Shown piece by piece: positions 1-6,660 of a stretch of DNA of 19,582 nucleotides. The stretch is taken from positions 1,364 to 20,945 of the forward strand of contig DBBT01000065.1 of NCBI GenBank assembly GCA_002292345.1, read 5' to 3'. Source of the DNA: Opitutia bacterium UBA977. Lineage in GTDB: Bacteria > Verrucomicrobiota > Verrucomicrobiia > Opitutales > Coraliomargaritaceae. A model generated the notes under the pieces. That model worked only from the letters and a program-made list of their open reading frames with translations, ran no database searches and was not told the DNA's origin. The position numbers and the translations under genes are program-made. Position 1 is the stretch's first letter. Every line of letters begins with the position of its first letter.

Positions 1-190
1 TCCCATTCTCCTGAAACACGGGGCGTTACCACTGGTTCTACTCACTGCCCACAACCCTCTATTTAGAGGGTAGTCAAAGTAGCAGAATACTATATACTTA
101 TTCAAACTTTCACTGCAGCGCCCCTGCTCGCAGCCAATAACGGTTACTAGAATCACTTCCGTTTAAAAAATTAATATCAATCCAATGAAG
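1..190. other. Intergenic segment at left edge
   Basis: No convincing gene is visible here. The stretch holds a perfect palindrome at 54-71, described separately. At 23-39 a 17-base stretch matches 14 of 17 positions of the spacer inside the REP-like doublet further right (4109-4125), so the left edge may hold a decayed copy of that repeat. The rest is AT-rich with no clear promoter or terminator. It lies downstream of the broken hydrolase gene. Confidence 0.5.
54..71. repeat. Palindrome family, copy 1 (ACCCTCT-attt-AGAGGGT)
   Basis: Perfect inverted repeat with two 7-base arms and a 4-base loop. The same core recurs at 4030-4047 (perfect, loop gttt) and 11647-11664 (one arm mismatch), with degenerate relatives at 6513-6537 and 11404-11420. 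All copies are intergenic. It could be a REP/MITE-type dispersed repeat or a regulator operator; the sequence does not decide. Confidence 0.7.
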
Positions 191-1609
191 CTAAAAGAAC
201 CACACAGCTACCCCGTCATTGCCCTCGCCCTCGGCCGGCCCCACATCATGCCATTGCCCCGTTCCTTCCGAGATGATGTCGGACTTCTTGCCGGTGGCTA
301 CCGCCTTACCGAGGGATGACGGAAGTACCGCTTCAAAGTCGGTTGAAACGACACTGTCGTTTTCGTATCGGATGTTAGCATAGGAGAAGAGATAGTCATC
401 GATGTCAAATACCGGCAGTTTGGCGATCCAGACATTGCCTTTGCGGACAGACGTCACATCCGACCAGACCCGGGCTATGTTATTGGCTGTCTTAAGGCAC
501 ATATACACCTGCAGATTTTTGATACGCTCAGGACTAGCAGGAGTCAGGTGCAGTTCTGGCACGCCGTCAGCGTCGAGCGTGATCTTCGAATCAGAGCGCG
601 CTGGCCAGAAGTGATCTTTTTCGAGCACGTGCTTCTCGAGCCAGAGCTTGCAGTCGTCCCCCAGCTTTTCGGTATTGTGATGGCCGCGCGCCTGAATAGC
701 AAAATCCCACGGCACCTAGGCTTTGAATTTTTTGAAAGTATCGCACCCACGTTCATGTCCGCCGTGATGGTCGTTGGATCCGCTCAGCCAGAGGCTGGCT
801 GCGGTAATATAAGGTGCGTGTGCCTGAGGAGCGACGGCGGAGAGGAAGAGCGCTTGCCCCGGCGACTTGGGTACATCTTTATACGGAAGGTTATGTTTCC
901 AGACCGAGCGATCCCGGTAATAATTAATCCAGCCAATCCCGAAGTAAGCGACAACGGCTTTGACCCGAGGGTCCATTCCCATATTCCACATAATGGTCCC
1001 GCCATAGGAATAGCCCTTGGCGCCAATGCGGTCGGGATCGACCTCTTTCTGGGCGAGAAGATAACTGAGCGCCCTGCGCTGAATGGCATTCCACAGGTAG
1101 TGTGAGGTGGCTTTGGGATCGATCATCTGACTACCGTCGGGCATGCTGTCATAGATGAGTTTAAACCCCTTTTCACGAGCGTCCATGTGTCCGTGCCCCA
1201 TTGTTTTCGGGTACTTGGTATGGTGTTCCCGTTTGGTTAAACCCGAATAATCGTGTGCCATGACCGCCCAGCCGTCATTGACATATCCCTGATCGATAGC
1301 TGGTCCGCCCATCCAGCCGTGGACATTCATCAGTCCCGGGGCCTGCTTCGCTCCAGCCTTCACGGCATACTTACAAAACACCCGGATCTCTATCCCATTC
1401 ACATACGCAGAGATATAGGACTCCTTATAATAAATGCCCCCCTTCGTCTGCTCCTTAATAATCTATTCCTTAAAATTGCCTGCATCTGGATCGTAGTTTT
1501 GCCAAACCTCCGGCGGAGTTGGTAATGCCGCCTGGCTTTCAGCAACGCCACTCTGAACCAACATCAATGAAGCTAGCGCTCCCACACCAATTTTTCTTAT
1601 TTTCAACAT
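191..1609 (-). pseudogene. Secreted alpha/beta hydrolase (acetyl-xylan-esterase / dienelactone-hydrolase-like), two in-frame TAG codons
   Basis: One reading frame runs from an ATG at 1609 to a TAG at 191-193 (472 codons) but is interrupted by TAG at 1463-1465 (codon 49) and 716-718 (codon 298). The N-terminus (MLKIRKIGVGALASLMLVQ) is a signal peptide. After the first stop the frame continues with recognisable hydrolase sequence. The nucleophile elbow GYSYGG places Ser at codon 201, GSNDHH gives a candidate Asp at codon 280, and ARGHHN gives the candidate catalytic His at codon 310 or 311, beyond the second stop. No single uninterrupted segment therefore holds signal peptide, Ser, Asp and His together. 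No frameshift is present, so decay is recent, or the stops are read through, or they are sequence errors. Codon 49 (GAA TAG ATT ATT) looks like a GAG-to-TAG change. The family likely removes acyl groups from polysaccharides, which fits the neighbouring sulfatases, but the substrate is unknown. Confidence 0.8.
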
Positions 1610-1720
1610 AACTCTTTAGTTAGATCACACACCATTCATAGCCGAGCAGACAAAATGGCCCTAGCTAGAAGCCCCGATCACACTTGGCCCAAAACTGAAA
1701 GTCTCCGATATCGACTAGAC

Positions 1721-3925
1721 TTAAAACCGCAGATCAGTCGGGAAGCGATTGATCGCGGGATGGGCGGACTCGGAAGTACCTTTCAGGTTACGAATGGAAG
1801 CCCGTAAGTTACGGATCGCATCACAATACGCCTCATCCGATGCTGTAGTCCTTTTATACACAGGCTTGGCAGCATTGAGGGCCTTCTTCAACGCCGTTAC
1901 ATCCTGGCCCATCGCTTCAGCGGATAGTTGAGCTTTCTGCCCCAACTCGATCAGTGCGAATAGACCTGGCTTGTAGGCAAATCCGTTTTCCAGTATATTG
2001 GAGTTGCGGATTTCATGGCCCACGTCTTTTACCGCAGGCATAGGCTCGGAATTAATTAAAAATCCATTGACATCGACCATCGCAAACGCGGCATGCGTTG
2101 CACCCGGAGGCATCAAGGCCTCCACCTTACCCTGAGTTATTTTTGCTGGCGCAGTATGCCACTCCTCACGATGACCACGTGTTGAGTCAAAGGGCTTAGG
2201 GTTCATGGTGTATAAAAGTTGTGCTTCACGGATGGTTGATTTTTCAGCACCCGATTCTAGTGTTACCCATACGCGATCCCTCTCTGAACCCAATTCCAAC
2301 ACCGCAGGCAACGCAGCCAATTCTTCTGGCGTCACGCTTTTTGCATTAGAATTGCGCCGAGGCTCTGGAGCCCCTGTTTTCTCAATTTCTTGATCCAATT
2401 CGGCTAACAGGGACCGGGCCAGTTCGGGGTATTGATCCGCTACATCTTGTGCCTCTCCCAAATCATTGGCCGAACCGTCATCATTATACAAACGAAAGAG
2501 CTGCACTTTCGCATCGGCATTACTGCCCATCCACCCGCCGTAGTTTTTAACCAACTTCCATTGGCTTTTACGCAAGGACGAAGACATATGGGCATCCCAA
2601 GGGAAGAACCAGTAAAGCGATTCGCGAATAGAGCCATCGGCCTTTACAACTTTATCGGACGTACCCTGAATCAGAGGCAGAATATTATAACCATCTAGTT
2701 CAAGACTAGGATCTGCGGGCAAGCCCGCCATTTCCATAAAAGTCGGATAAAGGTCGATGAGATTAATCGGCGTTTCACAAATACTTCCCGACTCAACACC
2801 CGGCCCTTTAACCAGAAAGGGTATGCGTATACCGCCTTCGTAGGTCTGTTGTTTTCCGCCCTTAAGCGGAGCGTTATCAGTATAAGGAATCACGCCTCCG
2901 TTATCAGAATCTACAATCAGGTAGGTGTTATCAATCAACTTATGCCCCGGGTTACGTGGATCGTCCGTGGTTTCCAAATATTCCATCACCTCACCCACCA
3001 TCCAATCCAAAGTGTCTACCATGGTAGCGTAATACGGATTAGTGTGCCCCGATTTACCTTTATCTAACGAGCCAGGATCAGTCGGGAAATCATAGCCCAT
3101 TTTCTGCAAGTAATGTTCGAAGCGTTTTCTATCGCGGGTACCGATCGGCCCATGCACCAGATAAGGGCAGAAATTGAGGAAGAAAGGTTCGCCCTTATTC
3201 TTACGCATAAAACCCAAAGCCAAATCAAGTGGCTTGTCGAAAGGACGACCGTCTTCATCCAGTTGATAGGGATCATCCGAACCTGAGGTCGCAAAGTTGG
3301 ATAGACGATCAGGCTTAATGGACGCCCAGTTTCCAAAGAAGGTGTCTTTCTTGTCCTTGCTAGGATTCCAAAGCTCGGGATCGTTGTAATATTTTTGATT
3401 TCCATTGCGCTCGGAGAATCCGAAATCAAACCCCTGGTCTAGGGGAAACGGATAACCCGCCGATTTTCCACCAGCGTGCCATTTCCCTACATGACCACTA
3501 ATATAGCCTGCTTTTTTCAAGGATTCCGGAATCATCGGTTCTTCTACTGGCAAGCCGTATACGTAGTAAGGACAAATACGATTACTGCCGTCGGTCCAGG
3601 GGCGAGGAATCTGCCCGCCGGATACATGATACACCCCAGTATTGGCAGGATTCTGGCCGCGCAAAAATGCCACACGTGAAGGAGCGCAACTTGCGGAGGG
3701 TGAATAAGCCTGCGTGAATCGACGCCCTTCCCGTGTCAAACGGTCGAGATGCGGCGTTTCATACACAGGATTACCGTCGATTTTGTGACTGGCAATGTCC
3801 TGCCAGCCGAGATCATCGACCATGATGTGCACGATGTTTGGTTTCGGCGCGACGACCGCACACAAAGGTGCAGCAAAAAGCCCCACGGCGATGGCCGTAC
3901 TGATTGAATAGACGATGGTCTTCAT
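1721..3925 (-). CDS. Secreted S1-family (formylglycine-type) sulfatase
   Basis: Hydrolyses sulfate esters, most likely on a sulfated polysaccharide, in the periplasm or outside the cell. MKTIVYSISTAIAVGLFAAP is a signal peptide. The type I sulfatase signature CAPSRVAFLRG begins at Cys80, the residue expected to be converted to formylglycine. Metal ligands appear as VDDLG (Asp37-Asp38) and SDNGG (Asp341-Asn342), and HVGKWH supplies Lys147 and His149. The catalytic domain spans roughly residues 28-530. At 734 residues the protein is longer than a plain sulfatase of about 450-550. The extra part (about 545-734) comprises a beta-rich segment and a helical tail resembling FIVAR-type bundles, and is shared with the next sulfatase upstream. 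ATG at 3925 is chosen for the signal peptide; no clear Shine-Dalgarno precedes it. Activation needs a formylglycine-generating or anSME-type enzyme encoded elsewhere. Substrate cannot be told from sequence. Confidence 0.95.
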   Translation of the reverse strand: MKTIVYSISTAIAVGLFAAPLCAVVAPKPNIVHIMVDDLGWQDIASHKIDGNPVYETPHLDRLTREGRRFTQAYSPSASCAPSRVAFLRGQNPANTGVYHVSGGQIPRPWTDGSNRICPYYVYGLPVEEPMIPESLKKAGYISGHVGKWHAGGKSAGYPFPLDQGFDFGFSERNGNQKYYNDPELWNPSKDKKDTFFGNWASIKPDRLSNFATSGSDDPYQLDEDGRPFDKPLDLALGFMRKNKGEPFFLNFCPYLVHGPIGTRDRKRFEHYLQKMGYDFPTDPGSLDKGKSGHTNPYYATMVDTLDWMVGEVMEYLETTDDPRNPGHKLIDNTYLIVDSDNGGVIPYTDNAPLKGGKQQTYEGGIRIPFLVKGPGVESGSICETPINLIDLYPTFMEMAGLPADPSLELDGYNILPLIQGTSDKVVKADGSIRESLYWFFPWDAHMSSSLRKSQWKLVKNYGGWMGSNADAKVQLFRLYNDDGSANDLGEAQDVADQYPELARSLLAELDQEIEKTGAPEPRRNSNAKSVTPEELAALPAVLELGSERDRVWVTLESGAEKSTIREAQLLYTMNPKPFDSTRGHREEWHTAPAKITQGKVEALMPPGATHAAFAMVDVNGFLINSEPMPAVKDVGHEIRNSNILENGFAYKPGLFALIELGQKAQLSAEAMGQDVTALKKALNAAKPVYKRTTASDEAYCDAIRNLRASIRNLKGTSESAHPAINRFPTDLRF

Positions 3926-4022
3926 AGTTATTTTAAATTGATACGTGCTCTCCGAAAGCGGCTGAAAGTCGAAGCACGGTCAGGGCAGCAAAGATGGAAC
4001 GATAATAGCCTCCATCCGGGTT

Positions 4023-4047
4023 GCTGAATACCCTCTGTTTAGAGGGT
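4023..4047. repeat. Palindrome family, copy 2
   Basis: Contains the perfect inverted repeat ACCCTCT-gttt-AGAGGGT at 4030-4047, preceded by GCTGAAT, a flank also found in the degenerate copy at 6513-6537 (20 of 25 positions identical). It lies about 100 bp upstream of the sulfatase start at 3925. Nine T residues follow at 4056-4064, giving a terminator-like look on the plus strand, but no plus-strand gene precedes it. Confidence 0.7.
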
Positions 4048-4066
4048 GGCTGTAGTTTTTTTTTGC

Positions 4067-4152
4067 TGGAGGGCAATGCTCCGTCATTGCCGCGTCGGTG
4101 TTGGTACAACGTTGCCATTGGTTCTGCGGTAATGACGGAGCATTACCCTCCA
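4067..4152. repeat. REP-like hairpin doublet in inverted orientation (BIME-like)
   Basis: Two hairpin units face each other: unit 1 at 4067-4093 and unit 2 at 4126-4152, with 25 of 27 positions matching as inverted repeats and a 32-bp spacer. Each unit is itself a perfect hairpin with a 7-bp stem and a 6-base loop: GGCAATG-CTCCGT-CATTGCC in unit 1 and, read on the other strand, GGTAATG-CTCCGT-CATTACC in unit 2. A GGAG tetranucleotide sits at the 5' foot of both and is complementary to CTCC in the loop. A GTAG/GGAG foot plus hairpin is the known hallmark of REP sequences mobilised by TnpA-REP (RAYT) transposases. The doublet lies between the two sulfatase genes. Assignment to RAYT is inference; no transposase is in the window. 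Confidence 0.8.
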
Positions 4153-4160
4153 ATATGCGT

Positions 4161-4186
4161 CGGCAACGACGGAGCGTTGCCCTCCA
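4161..4186 (-). repeat. REP-like hairpin, third unit
   Basis: Same orientation as unit 2 of the adjacent doublet. Read on the minus strand it is GGAG followed by GGCAACG-CTCCGT-CGTTGCC, a perfect 7-bp stem with the same loop. It differs from unit 2 at two stem pairs, changed on both sides so pairing is kept. It ends 15 bp from the stop codon of the sulfatase at 4202 and may form a hairpin at the 3' end of that transcript. Confidence 0.75.
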
Positions 4187-4201
4187 AAATACACTACCAA
4201 C

Positions 4202-6466
4202 TTACCACTTACCTAAATTAATACTGTTCAGATCTGCCAGCGAAGCTTCGGGCACTTGGCCGTCAAAGGCGCGGATCGCGTGGCGCAAATTGCGGATTGC
4301 GAGGGCATACGTCTTTTCCTCGACGGGCAGTTTACAGGTCGCCCGTGCGGCTTTGAGCGCTTGGGTCAGCGCGTCGACATTGATGCCCTGCTTCATTAAT
4401 TTACCGCGTGCTTCATGCCCGACCTTGATCATTGAAAACAGGCCGGGACTATATGCGTAGCCATCCTCAAGTTCGAGCGACACCGCAGCATCAATACGGA
4501 CCTTTCCAACGGGTGGAACGGGTTCCGAATAAACGAGGAAGTTATTGGCATCAATGAGGCAGAACACCGCGTGCGTCATGCCCGGAGGTGCCACCGCTTC
4601 GACGCGCCCGTCTGTCAATTTGACCGGTGCGTAAATCCACTCCTCCAAGCGCGGCGCACGATACTTGAGCTCGGTGCCGCCATTCAGGCTATACATCATA
4701 TAGGCTGTCTCCACTGCGACATTCGCTTGCGTTTCGAAGGTCGCCCAAATCCGGCTCTCCTCGCTGCCCAATCCAGTCATGACGGGCACATCGCTCTTGC
4801 CTGGAAGGTCGGCCTCTGCGTCGGGATTCAAATGCGGCACGCGCGCATCGTTTGTCTGCATCCAATTCGTCAGATCACCCAGCAACTGCTGAGTCATCTC
4901 GGGGTATTGGTCCACTAGGTTGCTCGTCTCGCTGATGTCGTTTTGAGAACCGTCTTCGTTGTAGAGTTTGAACAGCTGAAGTTCCGGCGTCTTCGTCAGA
5001 AGTGGGCCGGTGTTTTTCATCAACTTCCAGCCCTTTCGCTGAATCACCGAATATGATTTGTCATCCGCTGGGTGATGAAAGAACAGAGTATCTCTGACGG
5101 AGCCATCGGCAAACTTCGCCTGCGAGCCTTCGTCTTTGATCAACGGCAAGATGTTGCACCCGTCCAGATCCAATACCGGATCCGGCTGCATGCCGCCCAT
5201 TGCCATAAAGGTCGGGAACAAATCCAACAAAGTGATCGGCGTCGTCTCATTCACCGAACCAGGCTCAATCCCAGGGCCCATCACGATAAACGGAATCTTA
5301 ACGCCGCCCTCATACATATAGGTCTTCCCTTCACGCAAAGGCGCGTTGTCCGTCACCTTTTCATAGTTTCGTTTGCCGTCCAGCCCCTTCCATGTCGCCA
5401 GACGCTGCGCACCGCCGTTGTCGGACGTGATGATCACATAGGTATTGTCGATCAGCTTGTGGCCGGGGTTACGCGGGTCGTCGATCGACTCCAGAGTCTC
5501 GACAACTTGAGCGACCATCCAATCGACCGAATCCACCATGCTGGCGTAATACGGATTGTTTTGCCCAGGCGCCTCGGGATCGGCAATCGCACCAGGATCG
5601 GTAGGAAAATCGATGCCGAGTTTTTTGCAGTAATACGCCAGACGCTTGCGGTCGCGCGTCATGATCGGGCCGTGCACCAGCTTGGGGCAAAAGTTCAGGA
5701 AGAACGGCTGATCCTGACGGCCGACCTTGTTCAGCCAGCGCAGGGAAATGTCGGTCAGGCTGTCGTAGGGACGCTCATCTTCGAGCAATGGAAGGAACAG
5801 TGGATTGTCGAAATCCGTCAGGCGGTTGTTCTTGGGCTGGCTGAAGATGCCCTCCTTGTTGTTAATCTTCTTATCCTTGGGATCGACGATCTCCGTATCG
5901 TTGTAGACATGATCCCTACCATAGGAAAAATCAAAGCCCAGCTGTAGCGGCGTGGGCACCATATTTTCGCCACAGACATGCCACTTGCCGACATGCGCGG
6001 TGGTGTAGCCAGCCTTTTTCAACACCGATGGAATGATGACCTTCGTCGGATCGAGACGTGCCGAATAATGAGGGTTCATCTCAGGACGCTGGCCCCACGC
6101 GCGCGGCACGCGGCTGCCCTTGACATGGTAGACGCCGTTTTTCACGCCGAACTGGCCGGATAGATACGCGGCACGCGACGGCGAACAAGTCGGCGATGGC
6201 GAATAGGCCTGCATAAAGCGGATGCCCTGCCCCGCGATACGGTCGATATTCGGTGTTTCATACAGCCCTGGTTCATCATGCAGCGCATCGTAGTAACACG
6301 CCAAATCCTGCCAGCCCAGATCATCGACCAAGATGGTGACGATATTAGGTTTCGACAAGCTCACCACAGGTGGCAGCTGCTTTTCAGCACCCGACAATGG
6401 CGCATTCAATAAGCCCACACTGAGCACGACACTGACTCCTAAAATTGTTTTATCTATAAATTTCAT
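4202..6466 (-). CDS. Secreted S1-family (formylglycine-type) sulfatase, paralogue of the gene at 1721
   Basis: Sulfate-ester hydrolase of 754 residues, predicted secreted (N-terminal MKFIDKTILGVSVVLSVGLL). The signature CSPSRAAYLSG starts at Cys94, expected to become formylglycine. VDDLG gives Asp48-Asp49, SDNGG gives Asp349-Asn350, and HVGKWH gives Lys161 and His163. The catalytic domain is followed from about residue 560 by the same extension as in the neighbouring sulfatase: a beta-rich segment with EWIYAPVKLTDGRVEA, then a helical tail (ALTQALKAAR...YALAIRNLRHAI) that resembles a FIVAR bundle. The two proteins align over their whole length, so they arose by tandem duplication; divergence around the active site suggests different sulfate positions or sugars, which is inference. 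The genes are 276 bp apart with repeats between, so co-transcription is uncertain. No obvious Shine-Dalgarno precedes the ATG at 6466. Confidence 0.95.
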   Translation of the reverse strand: MKFIDKTILGVSVVLSVGLLNAPLSGAEKQLPPVVSLSKPNIVTILVDDLGWQDLACYYDALHDEPGLYETPNIDRIAGQGIRFMQAYSPSPTCSPSRAAYLSGQFGVKNGVYHVKGSRVPRAWGQRPEMNPHYSARLDPTKVIIPSVLKKAGYTTAHVGKWHVCGENMVPTPLQLGFDFSYGRDHVYNDTEIVDPKDKKINNKEGIFSQPKNNRLTDFDNPLFLPLLEDERPYDSLTDISLRWLNKVGRQDQPFFLNFCPKLVHGPIMTRDRKRLAYYCKKLGIDFPTDPGAIADPEAPGQNNPYYASMVDSVDWMVAQVVETLESIDDPRNPGHKLIDNTYVIITSDNGGAQRLATWKGLDGKRNYEKVTDNAPLREGKTYMYEGGVKIPFIVMGPGIEPGSVNETTPITLLDLFPTFMAMGGMQPDPVLDLDGCNILPLIKDEGSQAKFADGSVRDTLFFHHPADDKSYSVIQRKGWKLMKNTGPLLTKTPELQLFKLYNEDGSQNDISETSNLVDQYPEMTQQLLGDLTNWMQTNDARVPHLNPDAEADLPGKSDVPVMTGLGSEESRIWATFETQANVAVETAYMMYSLNGGTELKYRAPRLEEWIYAPVKLTDGRVEAVAPPGMTHAVFCLIDANNFLVYSEPVPPVGKVRIDAAVSLELEDGYAYSPGLFSMIKVGHEARGKLMKQGINVDALTQALKAARATCKLPVEEKTYALAIRNLRHAIRAFDGQVPEASLADLNSINLGKW

Positions 6467-6512
6467 ACTGAGATCACTCGATTATGAGGCTGAGTATACA
6501 CCTATCTAAAAC

Positions 6513-6537
6513 GCTGAATACCATTCATTTTGAGGGT
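6513..6537. repeat. Palindrome family, degenerate copy
   Basis: GCTGAATACC followed 9 bases later by GAGGGT; 20 of 25 positions equal the copy at 4023-4047, but the left arm is decayed so no good hairpin remains. It ends 46 bp upstream of the sulfatase start at 6466. The remainder of this spacer (6538-6660) shows GTAGCAGAAT, also found next to copy 1 at the left edge, and a short hairpin TGGC-TTC-GCCA at 6618-6628; nothing gene-like was seen. Confidence 0.45.
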
Positions 6538-6660
6538 AATGAAAAATAACCGCATGTGTAGCAGAATCCGTGAAGCAGTTACGATCTGGGCAGATACTCT
6601 GACGTGTGCGGTCGTAATGGCTTCGCCAGTCCGCTACGGCTAGTGAGGAGCCAACAACAC

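Noticed and set aside
548..1105. Plus-strand open frame opposite the broken hydrolase
   Set aside because: The minus-strand frame holds the nucleophile elbow and other hydrolase motifs; the plus frame has none.
716..1465. Pyrrolysine or other recoding of TAG as the preferred explanation
   Set aside because: No supporting tRNA, synthetase or recoding element is visible and only one gene is affected, so pseudogene is the default; kept as a testable alternative.
4030..4064. Rho-independent terminator on the plus strand (palindrome then nine T)
   Set aside because: No plus-strand gene ends nearby, the T run starts 8 bases after the stem, and the palindrome belongs to a dispersed family.
3933..4460. 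Short open frames giving GNDGALP-type peptides between the sulfatases
   Set aside because: They are translations of the REP-like hairpins, a common source of spurious small genes.
5072..5947. Plus-strand open frame of 291 codons opposite the second sulfatase
   Set aside because: Antisense shadow of a gene with intact sulfatase motifs; the translation resembles no protein family.
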